DNA from: Cylindrospermum sp. NIES-4074
GTDB lineage: Bacteria > Cyanobacteriota > Cyanobacteriia > Cyanobacteriales > Nostocaceae
Length of the DNA stretch: 64,000 bases
Assembly (NCBI GenBank): GCA_003994795.1
Contig: AP018269.1
Location: 4,303,677 to 4,367,676, forward strand
Reading direction: 5' to 3'
The notes beneath the pieces were generated by a model that did no database searches, was not told where the DNA came from, and saw only the letters and a program-made list of their open reading frames with translations. Positions 34,188 through 43,534 of this stretch are shown piece by piece. Position numbers and translations under genes: made by a program. The stretch's first letter is position 1, and every line of letters begins with the position of its first letter.

Positions 34188-34721
34188 CTCTTTTCCCCTT
34201 TGTAAGTTTAAAGTTAGTGGCGATTCAATACTTTTTGGTTAGTAAGTAAAAGCGAATATCTCCCTCAGCCATGCCAGTTCACACAATGGGAGGAAACCCC
34301 ATAAGTGACTGGCTCCCCTGAAAAAGGGGGGCTATATTCTCCAACTATAGGAATCCGGTTTGATTACTGAAATTACTTGTGTAGGCAGGCAAGAGGCAAG
34401 AGGCAAGAGGCAAGGGGATTATAGAAAATTCAGGGTTACTGAATTTGTTCAAAAATCAAATAGGAGTCCTATATTTACTCTACGTAGGTTGGGGAGCCAC
34501 TTGCGTGGGCGGGTTTCCCGACTTGAGCAAAGTGGCGTTAGAACGAAGTGAAACCCAACAAAGTCTTGGGAATGTTGGGTTTCGTTCCTCAACCCAACCT
34601 ACAATTTTCTCAACTTGACTTTTAAGACATTCTCTAATGGAGGTATGAGAAGAATTTATTAACCACAGATGAACACAGATGAACACAGATAAATTTGTAC
34701 CGTTTTTGATTAGGAAGCGCT
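34188..34721. other. Intergenic region with several repeats
   Basis: These 534 bp between DAHP synthase and trpD contain a C4/G6 hairpin (CCCCTGAAAAAGGGGGG near 34315), a GCAAGAG heptamer array (34388-34416), a GTAGGTTGGG element (34484-34602) and a short tandem AACACAGATG repeat near 34665-34690. No gene is supported. Confidence 0.6.
34484..34602. repeat. GTAGGTTGGG inverted-repeat element, copy 2
   Basis: A 119-bp version with GTAGGTTGGG at one end and CCCAACCTAC at the other. An extra internal block (near 34494-34540, containing GGGCGGGTTTCCCGACTT) makes it longer than copy 1. A relative of that block is at 55300-55325. Confidence 0.8.
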
Positions 34722-35897
34722 TTAGCGCAAAAATTCTGCAAGTTGTTCTAATTTTGTCCAAGCTGCACCACTCTGAAGCACTTCTTGAGCCAGAACTATA
34801 CTTTTGGCACAACCTTCTAAAATATCTGTTGTCCCATCAACGGCTTCACCAACTTGTAGCGCTAGGGCTGTATTTAAAGCGACTACATCTTGCTGCGCTT
34901 GAGTGCCTTTACCTTGGAGAACTGCTTTTAATATCTCCGCATTTTCTTGAACATCTCCACCCCGCAATGCAGCAGTTGGTGCATGGCTTAAACCAAGTTC
35001 TTGGGGATTGAGGATGATGCTATGCACTTTTTGGTCTTGGAGTACAGCTAAATCTGTTAAATCTGCCAAACCGGCTTCATCTAATCTTTCCCTGCCGTGG
35101 AGTGCGATCGCCCGCCGACAGCCTAATTTTGATAAAGCTTGGGCGATCGCTTCTAATAATAGTGGGTCATTCACACCAATTATTTGCCCTGTCGGTCGCA
35201 GGGGGTTTACTAGCGGGCCCAGCAGGTTAAAAATAGTCCGGACTTTCAAAGTTTTTCGCAAAGCAGCCACAGCCTTTAATGCCGGATGCCAGCCAGGAGC
35301 AAACAAAAAGGTGATTCCCACCTCACCAATAGCAGCTTTGACCTTATCAGGTGCGGCGTTAAGATTAATACCCAAAGCTTCTAACACATCAGCAGAACCA
35401 GCCTTGCTAGATGCTGAACGATTGCCATGTTTGGCAACTTTTACCCCCGCAGCAGCTGCCACAAAGGCAACAGCAGTGGAAATATTAAAGGTAGAAGCCC
35501 CATCTCCACCAGTTCCACAGGTATCAATTAGGGATTGGGGATGAGAGATTGGGGAAGGGATAGATTCTGTCCCAGTTCTTAACCCCCATTCCCCATTACC
35601 CAGTCCCCAGTCCCCAGTCCCCAGTACCCAATCCCCAGTCCCCAGTCTTTGGGATTGTAAGACGCTAGCCATGCCGAATAATTCTTCTGCGGATACACCT
35701 TTGGCTTGAAAAGCAACTAAAATCGCCCCTGATAGGACAGGAGGAATGGCATCCGTCAGCCATCCTTGCATTAAATCCGCAGCTTGGGAACTTGTGAGCG
35801 ATCGCCGATCCAACAACTGCTGCAATAAAAGTGGCCAGTTGAAGGATTCAGGATTAACAGAGATGTTGTTAGGTGAGGCTTGAGTTACAGCTATCAT
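34722..35897 (-). CDS. trpD: Anthranilate phosphoribosyltransferase with a repeat-derived insert
   Basis: The 391-residue TrpD transfers phosphoribose from PRPP to anthranilate (tryptophan pathway). It shows [17 protein letters not shown] (PRPP loop), [18 protein letters not shown] and [13 protein letters not shown]. Residues about 84-121 ([14 protein letters not shown]...) are an extra segment encoded by heptanucleotide repeats, placed just before the PRPP loop; without it the length would be near the usual 350. The insert keeps the frame, so the enzyme may still fold. The copy belongs to the scytonemin block, between trpB and the DAHP synthase. Confidence 0.92.
   Translation of the reverse strand: MIAVTQASPNNISVNPESFNWPLLLQQLLDRRSLTSSQAADLMQGWLTDAIPPVLSGAILVAFQAKGVSAEELFGMASVLQSQRLGTGDWVLGTGDWGLGNGEWGLRTGTESIPSPISHPQSLIDTCGTGGDGASTFNISTAVAFVAAAAGVKVAKHGNRSASSKAGSADVLEALGINLNAAPDKVKAAIGEVGITFLFAPGWHPALKAVAALRKTLKVRTIFNLLGPLVNPLRPTGQIIGVNDPLLLEAIAQALSKLGCRRAIALHGRERLDEAGLADLTDLAVLQDQKVHSIILNPQELGLSHAPTAALRGGDVQENAEILKAVLQGKGTQAQQDVVALNTALALQVGEAVDGTTDILEGCAKSIVLAQEVLQSGAAWTKLEQLAEFLR
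35535..35648. repeat. In-frame heptanucleotide array inside trpD
   Basis: Tandem CCCCAGT/CCCATTA-type heptamers (near 35576-35650) plus flanking degenerate units encode the [14 protein letters not shown] segment of TrpD. The inserted length is a multiple of three. Confidence 0.85.
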
Positions 35898-35993
35898 AAA
35901 GTAATCCGGTTTGATTATTTATTTGCGTAGGCAGGGAACTCTTAACAAGAAACAGGGGAGCAGGGGGAGTGTGGGGAGCAGGGGGATAATTAC

Positions 35994-37262
35994 TTATTGC
36001 CTCATTGCCTGTTCCCTGTTCCCTCCTTCAATGACCTTCGCAACAGTTTGTACATCCTTGTCACCTCTGCCGGAGCAATTGAGGACAAGACGCGGAGAGC
36101 CTTCTAGTTGTGGACAGAGAGTTTCTAAATAGGCGATCGCATGAGCAGTTTCTAAAGCGGGAATAATTCCTTCTAGTTGGGAAAGTCGCTGAAATGCTTC
36201 TAAGGCTTGCTTATCGGTGACGCTGTAATACTCAGCGCGACCAACATCTTTTAAATAACTATGCTCAGGGCCAACACCGGGATAGTCTAATCCCGCACTA
36301 ATCGAATGTGCTTCGATTACTTGCCCATCATCATCTTGCAGTAAATAGCTCATTGCACCGTGCAAAACTCCAACTTGGCCTCGTGTCAAAGTTGCTGCGT
36401 GCTTATCTGTATCTACACCTTCACCGGCAGCCTCTACACCAATCAAACGCACAGATGGTTCATCCATAAACTCGTGGAACAAGCCGATCGCATTGGAACC
36501 ACCCCCCACACAAGCCAGCAGAATATCTGGCAGTCCTCCCCATTTTTGCTGGCATTGAATGCGAGTTTCTTTACCAATTACCGCGTGAAAATCACGTACC
36601 AGCATTGGGTAGGGATGAGGCCCAGCAACAGAACCTAAAATGTAATGGGTGGTCTCTACATTTGTCACCCAATCCCGAATTGCCTCAGATGTGGCATCCT
36701 TAAGAGTGCCGGTACCCGCCTCCACTGGTTGAACTTTTGCTCCCATCAACTTCATCCGAAACACGTTCAGGGCTTGTCTTTCCATATCATGGACGCCCAT
36801 ATAAATCACACATTCCAAGCCAAACCGCGCACACACAGTTGCGGTAGCCACCCCATGTTGACCTGCACCTGTCTCTGCAATAATCCGCCGCTTACCCATG
36901 CGTTTAGCTAGCAACACCTGAGCTAAAGCATTATTAATTTTGTGAGCGCCTGTATGATTTAAATCTTCCCGCTTTAAGTAAATTTGCACCCCTGTACCAT
37001 CAGGTCTGGCATAGTGGGTTGTCAGGCGTTCAGCAAAATACAACGGGCTGGGTCTTCCTACGTAGTCACGCAATAAATTTTGCAGTTCTGTTTGGAAACT
37101 CGATTCGTAGCGATATTGTTGAAATGCTGCTTCCAACTCACTTAATGCAGGCATTAAGGTTTCCGGGACATATTTACCGCCAAATTTGCCAAACCTGCCC
37201 AAAGAATCAGGTCGCACAGTTGTAGACCAAATTGTATTTTTGAGATCGGGAATGCTGACCAC
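35994..37262 (-). CDS. trpB: Tryptophan synthase beta subunit
   Basis: The 422-residue PLP enzyme joins indole and serine to make tryptophan. Conserved blocks are [31 protein letters not shown] (with the PLP lysine), [12 protein letters not shown], the GGGSNAIG phosphate loop and the closing NCSGRGDKD. It starts with GTG 3 bp after the tyrosinase stop, so translation is probably coupled. The last residues ([10 protein letters not shown]) are encoded by GTTCCCT/CATTGCC repeats (36001-36026) and extend past the usual end. It pairs with trpA, two genes upstream in the block. Confidence 0.96.
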   Translation of the reverse strand: MVSIPDLKNTIWSTTVRPDSLGRFGKFGGKYVPETLMPALSELEAAFQQYRYESSFQTELQNLLRDYVGRPSPLYFAERLTTHYARPDGTGVQIYLKREDLNHTGAHKINNALAQVLLAKRMGKRRIIAETGAGQHGVATATVCARFGLECVIYMGVHDMERQALNVFRMKLMGAKVQPVEAGTGTLKDATSEAIRDWVTNVETTHYILGSVAGPHPYPMLVRDFHAVIGKETRIQCQQKWGGLPDILLACVGGGSNAIGLFHEFMDEPSVRLIGVEAAGEGVDTDKHAATLTRGQVGVLHGAMSYLLQDDDGQVIEAHSISAGLDYPGVGPEHSYLKDVGRAEYYSVTDKQALEAFQRLSQLEGIIPALETAHAIAYLETLCPQLEGSPRLVLNCSGRGDKDVQTVAKVIEGGNREQAMRQ

Positions 37263-37265
37263 AGT

Positions 37266-38669
37266 TTAAAATCCTCTATTGGTAACGGGGGCTAGGTAAT
37301 AGGAAATGGTTTTTTTTCCCCAATTTCTAATCCATTTTTGTTTACGGTGTCGCAGAGAAATAGCAGCCAAAGCAGCCAAACTACATAGAGCAAATATAGA
37401 ATTGTTTTCTGGAACAGATATAAGAGTTTGATAGGTATATCCCAGTTTTCTGTAATCCAAAACATCTACAGGTCGGACAATATCATCAGGGGAAAAAACA
37501 GGCAGATAAGATAACAGGTTTTTTAGCTTTGTTACTGGAGTTGATATGCCACCATCCCACGGCCACATGGGGTCATTGAGATTATTTCCATAAGGCTCAC
37601 CAGAAGCAGGATAGTAATCGCTGCCGGCGTGTCCGTTGTCTTGCCATTCAGCCCAAAGACGGTCTACGTTGGAATGCAGCAACCAGAATACTGGGTCGTA
37701 AGGTGAACTGGGAATGTTGCTCATGGTGCCATAAGGCTTCAACGTCACTGGAAATTTGGACTCATCAATTTGGGCACCACCGACAAAAATATGAATGTAA
37801 TTGTGTGTAAAGCCCCCTGGAATGACGTTACCGTTTTCATCTATAGAAATAGATCCTTTGAGAACCTGACGAAATGTTAGATAATCATCGAGAAGGAGAA
37901 TGCGATCAGTTTCTGCTTGGGGTATTGGGTAATCGCTGGCAGGAGGTACTCGCAAAAAGCGTTTAAGTGAAGTGCCTAGAGTTTTTCCCTCTTCATCGGA
38001 GTGTAATTCGGCATTCAGAACCCAGCCCTCAGCTTCTGAAAAAGCACCTGACTGCACAGCACCACCGGTGAAAGTCCCTCCACCGCGAATACTCAGGGTT
38101 TCTCCTTGTCCATTCGTCCCCAGAAAGTCATCGTTAAAGATGACATCAACCGCTTTGGAGTCACTCCAATCCCAATAGGGAAGGGTCACGTTTGGGTTTA
38201 CTGTTTGCAAGGCTTGTTCAAATCTCAGGATGAACTCACGATGCCACGGCAGATATGCTGAACCACCGTGAGCAATATCTAGACCAATACCGTGATTCAT
38301 ACCCCCATTTGAGGGGTTATTAGAATTATCCATATGTCCGGCATCAGAATGCGTTTGCAATTCGTCCTGACGCAAGATGCTCATTGCCCCTTGATGGACA
38401 GCAACAAATTGATCATAAAGACTAATACTACTGCCTGGTGTATAAATATTCTTTAAAGCCTTGACAGCGTTGACATAATCTTTTTTCTCTTCTGATGTGA
38501 GGTCAACAGCGTTTTTTCTAACAGCTAAACGAGTTTTTGGCGCTGGTGTCTGTTGAGGTTCTGAATGATTGTGAGCAATCCCATTATGGGCAAAGGCTGG
38601 AGAAGTGTAGATACTAACTACAGCAATGCTAGAAATTAATATTTTGACAGGTATTTGGAGAAGTTTCAT
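37266..38669 (-). CDS. tyrP: Exported tyrosinase (polyphenol oxidase)
   Basis: The 467-residue type 3 copper protein has a Sec signal peptide (ILISSIAVVSIYTSPAFA). The CuA histidines are H92, H134 and H143 (AHGGSAYLPWHREF). The CuB histidines are H289, H293 (HNYIH) and H332 (WLLHSNVDRLWAEW). The C-terminus has VPENNS, a hydrophobic helix and a basic end, resembling a PEP-CTERM sorting tail. Tyrosinases oxidise phenols; in scytonemin clusters this gene is proposed to act in the periplasm on the monomer, although its need has been questioned. It sits between trpA and trpB, with trpB only 3 bp downstream. Confidence 0.93.
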   Translation of the reverse strand: MKLLQIPVKILISSIAVVSIYTSPAFAHNGIAHNHSEPQQTPAPKTRLAVRKNAVDLTSEEKKDYVNAVKALKNIYTPGSSISLYDQFVAVHQGAMSILRQDELQTHSDAGHMDNSNNPSNGGMNHGIGLDIAHGGSAYLPWHREFILRFEQALQTVNPNVTLPYWDWSDSKAVDVIFNDDFLGTNGQGETLSIRGGGTFTGGAVQSGAFSEAEGWVLNAELHSDEEGKTLGTSLKRFLRVPPASDYPIPQAETDRILLLDDYLTFRQVLKGSISIDENGNVIPGGFTHNYIHIFVGGAQIDESKFPVTLKPYGTMSNIPSSPYDPVFWLLHSNVDRLWAEWQDNGHAGSDYYPASGEPYGNNLNDPMWPWDGGISTPVTKLKNLLSYLPVFSPDDIVRPVDVLDYRKLGYTYQTLISVPENNSIFALCSLAALAAISLRHRKQKWIRNWGKKTISYYLAPVTNRGF

Positions 38670-38824
38670 TGTACTAATAGAATCGCTACAGACGCAGAAA
38701 ATACAGATAGAAAATAATTAACAATCAGGATTTAAGGATGAAAGGATGATGAGGATGAATATTAATCATTCTCCAATAAATCCTGTTAATCCTCTAATCC
38801 TCTAATCCTGATCCCCATTACCCA

Positions 38825-39649
38825 TTACCTATTACCCACTTGTTGCAAAGATACAGGTGTAATTGCTGCTTTGAGTTCTCGACAAAGTTGTTCAACAGCT
38901 TGTAATCCTTCAGCTGGGCTACCTTCAGCTAGCCGTTTAACAAAAGCACTACCAACAATCACCGCATCTGCGCCCCATTCCCTTACTTGCTGCGCTTGTT
39001 CTGGTTCTGAAATCCCAAAACCAACACCAATGGGTTTATCGGTGACGCTTCGCAAATCTTTGAGTAAATGTTGTACGCGGTTTTGGATTTGAGAACGAAT
39101 GCCTGTAACGCCTGTAACACTTACTAGATAGATAAAACCCTGAGATTGGCGGGCGATCGCATCAATCCTCTTTCTAGAACTTGTAGGTGCTACGAGCAAA
39201 ATTACCTCAATTCCCAAAGAAGCAGCAGTTTGTATTAATTCTTCTGATTCTTCTAAGGGTAAGTCTGGCACTACCAACCCCCGCACCCCAACAGCGGCAA
39301 TTTCTGCTAAAAATGGTTTAATCCCACGGTACAAAATAGGGTTGTAGTAAGTAAATAAAATTATCGGTGCTTTCAAGTCAGGAATTACAACTTGCAGCAT
39401 TTCTAGCACTTGCTCTAATTTTGTGCCTTTTTGCAAAGCGCGAGTTGCTGCTGCTTGAATCACAGGCCCATCTGCTAAAGGATCGGAGTAGGGAACGCCC
39501 AACTCGATGAAGTCAGCACCATTCCGATCTAAGATGCGTAAAGCCTCGACGGTGGTTTCTAAGTTAGGATCGCCAGCGGTGATAAAGGGAATTAACGCAC
39601 ACTGTTGGCGATCGCGCAAAGATTGAAAAGAAAGAGAAATAGAAGCCAT
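38825..39649 (-). CDS. trpA: Tryptophan synthase alpha subunit
   Basis: The 274-residue TIM-barrel protein cleaves indole-3-glycerol phosphate to indole. It shows [15 protein letters not shown], the catalytic Glu in [21 protein letters not shown], the catalytic Asp in GLVVPDLP and [11 protein letters not shown]. The start is the ATG at 39649 (MASISLSF), matching TrpA starts elsewhere; a longer frame reaches 39706 through a heptanucleotide repeat. The stop codon and the last residues (GNR) lie in a GGGTAAT repeat (38821-38840). It follows trpC and precedes the tyrosinase gene in the block. Confidence 0.95.
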   Translation of the reverse strand: MASISLSFQSLRDRQQCALIPFITAGDPNLETTVEALRILDRNGADFIELGVPYSDPLADGPVIQAAATRALQKGTKLEQVLEMLQVVIPDLKAPIILFTYYNPILYRGIKPFLAEIAAVGVRGLVVPDLPLEESEELIQTAASLGIEVILLVAPTSSRKRIDAIARQSQGFIYLVSVTGVTGIRSQIQNRVQHLLKDLRSVTDKPIGVGFGISEPEQAQQVREWGADAVIVGSAFVKRLAEGSPAEGLQAVEQLCRELKAAITPVSLQQVGNR

Positions 39650-39654
39650 GCTAG

Positions 39655-39754
39655 TAATGGGTAATTGGTAATTGGTAATGGGTAATGGGTAATTGGGAAA
39701 CAGCAATTACTAACAAGACCAAACTTATTACAAGTAATTAACCGGAGTTGATAT
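39655..39754 (-). repeat. Dispersed repeat, copy B (inverted)
   Basis: The reverse complement reads ATATCAACTCCGGTTAATTA, then CTTGTAATAAGTTTGGTCTT, then AGTAATTGCTGTTTCCC. It is nearly identical to copy C at 52713 and similar to copy A at 19261. It lies immediately upstream of the trpA start. Confidence 0.8.
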
Positions 39755-39756
39755 AA

Positions 39757-39817
39757 CTCACTCAGCACACAGCACTCAGCACTCAGCACCCAGCACTCAG
39801 CACTCAGCACTCAGCAC
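39757..39817. repeat. AGTGCTG heptanucleotide repeat overlapping the trpC stop
   Basis: Tandem CACTCAG units. The trpC stop codon (TGA at 39811-39813, minus strand) and its last Cys codon fall within the repeat. Confidence 0.85.
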
Positions 39818-40638
39818 TTACTCAAGAGAGTCCTTACAGCTTGCTCTACGTCATTTTGTTTAACTAAAGACTCTCCAACCAAAACTGCACGGACACCAGC
39901 CTCAGCTACAACAGATAAATCAGCAGGTGTATACAATCCAGACTCACTTACAACAGTGACACCCAAGTTTTGTAATCGTTGCTGACGTAATGCCATCAGT
40001 TGTTGTGTTGTGCTTAAATCAACCCTAAAATCCTCAAGATTACGGTTGTTAATTCCCACTAAATGTAAATTTTCCAGCTTCAGCACCCGATCAAGTTCAC
40101 CCAAAGTATGGACTTCTACCAGCGCATTCATGCCCAAATCATGAATTACTTGCAAAAAGTCTTGGAGTTTTTGATTGGTTAGGATACTAGCAATCAACAA
40201 GACGGCATCTGCACCTGCTGTCCGTGCTAAATAAATTTGGTAGGGGTCAATGATAAACTCCTTGCACAGTAGAGGTAAAGCTACCCAAGGACGAATAGCA
40301 CGCAGATTTTCAAAACTGCCTTGAAAGAACTTTTGGTCAGTGAGGACTGACAGACAAGCAGCACCACCTCGTTCATAAGCTTGTGCGATCGCCACTGGGT
40401 CAAAATCTGCCCGGATAATGCCGCGACTTGGTGATGCTTTTTTAACTTCGGCAATTAAGCTAGGTCGATGAGAATTTTGCTGCAAAGCAGTTAAGAAATT
40501 TCGCGCAATCGGGGCATTAGTTAACTGTTGTTGCAAAGAAGTTAAAGGCAATTCTTGCTGCATTTGTGCAACTTCTTGCTTTTTATGCCACACAATTTCT
40601 TCCAGAATATGCCGGGGTGAGGTAACTTGGTTTGCCAT
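39811..40638 (-). CDS. trpC: Indole-3-glycerol phosphate synthase
   Basis: The 275-residue TIM barrel converts carboxyphenylaminodeoxyribulose phosphate to indole-3-glycerol phosphate. It shows [12 protein letters not shown] (catalytic Lys), [24 protein letters not shown] (second Lys), [10 protein letters not shown] and [10 protein letters not shown]. The start is set at the ATG at 40638 ([15 protein letters not shown]) and not at the upstream frame, which runs through a GGGGTGT repeat encoding PHTPHTP. The stop codon lies in another heptamer repeat, so the gene has repeats at both ends. It provides the TrpA substrate. Confidence 0.95.
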   Translation of the reverse strand: MANQVTSPRHILEEIVWHKKQEVAQMQQELPLTSLQQQLTNAPIARNFLTALQQNSHRPSLIAEVKKASPSRGIIRADFDPVAIAQAYERGGAACLSVLTDQKFFQGSFENLRAIRPWVALPLLCKEFIIDPYQIYLARTAGADAVLLIASILTNQKLQDFLQVIHDLGMNALVEVHTLGELDRVLKLENLHLVGINNRNLEDFRVDLSTTQQLMALRQQRLQNLGVTVVSESGLYTPADLSVVAEAGVRAVLVGESLVKQNDVEQAVRTLLSKC

Positions 40639-40656
40639 AATGCTTAGGGGAAAAAG

Positions 40657-40708
40657 TGGGGTGTGGGGTGTGGGGTGTGGGGTGTGGGGTGTGTGGGGAG
40701 TGTGGGGA
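40657..40708. repeat. GGGGTGT heptanucleotide array upstream of trpC
   Basis: About seven GGGGTGT-type units directly before the trpC start. If translated they would give an unlikely PHTPHTP leader, which argues for the downstream ATG. Confidence 0.85.
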
Positions 40709-40785
40709 AGAGACAAAGAAAAAATATTTCCCCCTATACCCCTCTTCTCTTCTTACCCTACACCCCACACCCTACCCCCTAACCC

Positions 40786-42987
40786 CTATTTAATGACTAA
40801 TGACTCTTTCGTTTGCGTGTATGCTTGCACGACATTTTTAATCATTGCTAGACCGACATTTCCAGTGAGAGTCATGATTGATTCTGGATGGAACTGAACA
40901 GCAGCAATGGGAAGTGTTTGATGTTCAATAGCCATAATTACATCGTCATCAGAAATCGCCGTCACCTTAAGTTCTTTTGGCAAGCTTTGCGGCAGGGCAA
41001 ATAATGAGTGATATCTACCTACTGCAAAGGATGATGGTAAGTTTTTGAAGAGAACGGAATTTGAATTGGCGATGTAAATCTGCGAGGCTTTACCATGTTG
41101 AGGATAGTTGAGAACACCTAACTCCCCCCCAAAAGCTTCAACGATGCCTTGTAGTCCTAAACAAACTCCAAAAATGGGAATTTGACGACGGATACAAGCG
41201 ACGACTGTCTCAGGAACCCGAAAATCATTTGGTCTACCAGGGCCAGGAGATAAGACAACTAAATCAGGTCGTTCTGTATCGAATAGCGATTCTGAAAAGC
41301 CGTGACGTAGTGTGGTGACACTCGCACCAGTTTGACGAATGTAATTGGCTAGTGTATGCACAAATGAGTCTTCATGGTCTATTAGTAAGATGCGTTTCCC
41401 CGATTTGATATTAGGGATGGATTTGCTTAGTTTTATAGAATCGCACTCCTTAGTTGCTGCGCCTTTTTGCTTCGTGCGACGAATTGTCTCAAATAAAGCA
41501 GCAGCTTTGGTAATGGTTTCTTGTTCTTCTGCTTGTGGTACAGAGTCATAGAGGACGGTAGCACCAACTCGCACTTCAGCGATCGCATCTTTTAAGCGAA
41601 TTGTCCGCAGAATTAAGCCGGTATTTAAATTCCCATTGAAATTTAAGTAACCCACAGCGCCGCCATACCAACGTCTAGCGCTACGTTCGTGCTGTTCGAG
41701 AAACTCGATTGCTGCCCTTTTGGGTGCCCCTGTGACTGTAACAGCCCAAGTATGGGATAGGAAGGCATCTAAGGCATCAAATTGCGATCGCAATAATCCC
41801 TCAACATGATCCACTGTATGAATCAGATGGCTGTATAGTTCAATTTGCCGACGGCCAATGACTCGCACCGATCCAGGTTCACAAATTCTCGACTTATCAT
41901 TGCGATCGACATCAGTACACATTGTCAACTCAGCTTCATCTTTATGTGAGTTGAGTAACTGACGAATTTGATCGGCATCATCAAGAGCGTCCTGTCCCCG
42001 GCTAATGGTACCGCTAATTGGACAAGTTTCCACACGCCTACCTTCAACCCGCACAAACATTTCTGGAGATGCACCAATTAAATATTCTCCACCTAAATTA
42101 AAAATAAATCCATAAGGACTAGGATTGATTTCCTTTAAAGTTGAAAATAGCTTGCTTGGCGGTTCTTCACAGGATTCAAAAAAGTTTTGACTAGGCACAA
42201 CTTCAAATAAATCGCCCCGTCGGAAGTAATCAAGTGCCAGTTCAACTTGCTTGCCATATTCGCCTATTTTATGATCAGCAGTTTTCGTCGGTAGCAGACG
42301 TTTTCCTCGATAATCAACAGACTCACCTGTGCGAGGAAGATTATTAGTGCTACCATTTGCCGTCTCAAATTCATATTGCAAACGAAATGCTTGTTGCTGA
42401 TAGTAGTCAACAACTATTAATTCATCAGGCAAATAAAGAACTAAATCTCGTTGGTCTGTAGGACGTTCTAGGCGTTGAGGAATTGGCTCAAACTGGAAAA
42501 CCAAGTCGTAACCGAACGCACCATACAATCCTAAATGCTCATCTTCTTGGCTTGAGAAAATATGTAGAATTTCTCGGACAACTGTAAAGGCTGAAGGTTG
42601 CTGACTACGCTCTTCTTCGGCAAAAAATTGTTTTGTATGTTTAACAAATCCTGTGATGTAGTTGTGATTTTGAGTAACTTCCTCAAGTTGTGTTGAGTGG
42701 GATAGAATATCTAACAGCAATGGTAAAAGTACCTTACCGCGCTTGTTAAGTGCTACCAGTTTGAAAGCCTGATCTCTTGTTGTCAATTCTAATGGTGGAT
42801 TAACAAATCCAATTGCCCATCTCTTGTATCTTCCTGGGTATTCGTAGCTGCTCCTCAGTAAGCCTCCACGCTGGGAATTTAGGTAGAACAAAATCTCTTC
42901 TAGGGGAGTGTCCATCTCAACTTCTGTGATGGAGCGAGAGACGCGCACATTACCAAGTGTTGTATAGCAATGGGAATCAATAATCAT
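40786..42987 (-). CDS. trpE: Fused anthranilate synthase TrpE-TrpG
   Basis: The 733-residue fusion makes anthranilate from chorismate and glutamine. The N-terminal TrpE component (about 1-520) has LLRSSYEYPGRYKRW, GASPEMFVRVEGRRVETCPI, GTISRG and DVDRNDKSRICEPGSV. The C-terminal glutamine amidotransferase (about 545-725) has LSPGPGRP, the nucleophile in FGVCLGLQG and the His-Glu pair in QFHPES. Such single-chain forms occur in Nostocales and rhizobia. The usual tryptophan-inhibition motif LLES is replaced by LLRS, so feedback sensitivity is worth testing. It opens the trp part of the block after a 548-bp gap and is the likely control step. Confidence 0.95.
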   Translation of the reverse strand: MIIDSHCYTTLGNVRVSRSITEVEMDTPLEEILFYLNSQRGGLLRSSYEYPGRYKRWAIGFVNPPLELTTRDQAFKLVALNKRGKVLLPLLLDILSHSTQLEEVTQNHNYITGFVKHTKQFFAEEERSQQPSAFTVVREILHIFSSQEDEHLGLYGAFGYDLVFQFEPIPQRLERPTDQRDLVLYLPDELIVVDYYQQQAFRLQYEFETANGSTNNLPRTGESVDYRGKRLLPTKTADHKIGEYGKQVELALDYFRRGDLFEVVPSQNFFESCEEPPSKLFSTLKEINPSPYGFIFNLGGEYLIGASPEMFVRVEGRRVETCPISGTISRGQDALDDADQIRQLLNSHKDEAELTMCTDVDRNDKSRICEPGSVRVIGRRQIELYSHLIHTVDHVEGLLRSQFDALDAFLSHTWAVTVTGAPKRAAIEFLEQHERSARRWYGGAVGYLNFNGNLNTGLILRTIRLKDAIAEVRVGATVLYDSVPQAEEQETITKAAALFETIRRTKQKGAATKECDSIKLSKSIPNIKSGKRILLIDHEDSFVHTLANYIRQTGASVTTLRHGFSESLFDTERPDLVVLSPGPGRPNDFRVPETVVACIRRQIPIFGVCLGLQGIVEAFGGELGVLNYPQHGKASQIYIANSNSVLFKNLPSSFAVGRYHSLFALPQSLPKELKVTAISDDDVIMAIEHQTLPIAAVQFHPESIMTLTGNVGLAMIKNVVQAYTQTKESLVIK

Positions 42988-43534
42988 GGCTAATTTTCCT
43001 GGTTTAGTTATTAATCAAGAGCAATTCATCATTATTAACCCAAGTTGCTAGTTAGGTGGCTGTAGCCTCTGGGATTGGGAAAAAGGTAATTGGTAATTGG
43101 AGAAGAGGTGATTGATTTCTATTACCTATTACCTATTACCTATTACCCATTACCTATTACCCATTACCCATTACCCATTACCAGCCTTAACTAGATAACT
43201 AGTAACTTGCGTTATTAGTAAATAATGTTGTAAACAGGACAAATTTAGACAGTAACCTGTCACTAACCTGTCATTTATATAATTAGCACTTGTTAATTTT
43301 TGGTAAAAAACACCAAATCATCTCCTCATCACCCCAAAAGTACAATTTGTCAGCCTAACGGCCTCAGCATGTTTGACGAGCGAATTTTTTGCTTCTCATC
43401 TAAGCCTACTCAATGTAACGCTGGTGTTACATGAACATTTTTTCGACAGAAGTAGCTATTTATTCGCTGTTTATATTATTTTTTATGTCGTGATTATGAA
43501 AATAACTTTTAAAATTATTTGCATCTATCTATAG
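42988..43534. other. Intergenic region upstream of trpE
   Basis: The 547-bp gap breaks the block between eboF and trpE and may hold a separate promoter for the trp genes. A long ATTACCT/ATTACCC heptamer array lies at 43121-43182. No leader peptide with Trp codons and no attenuator hairpin were seen near the trpE start. Confidence 0.5.
43121..43182. repeat. ATTACCT/ATTACCC heptanucleotide array
   Basis: About nine tandem heptamers upstream of trpE. Same family as the arrays near 19756, 38821 and 52790. Confidence 0.9.

Noticed and set aside
35008-35544. 178-residue plus-strand frame opposite trpD
   Set aside because: Antisense shadow of a conserved enzyme; no domain and no ribosome binding site.
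39650-39706. N-terminal extension of TrpA ([11 protein letters not shown])
   Set aside because: It is encoded by an ATTACC-type heptamer repeat; MASISLSF at 39649 is the normal start.
40639-40716. N-terminal extension of TrpC with PHTPHTP repeats
   Set aside because: It is encoded by a GGGGTGT heptamer array; the ATG at 40638 gives the normal TrpC start.
42960-43120. Possible trp leader peptide and attenuator before trpE
   Set aside because: No short frame with consecutive Trp codons and no alternative hairpins followed by a T-run were found.
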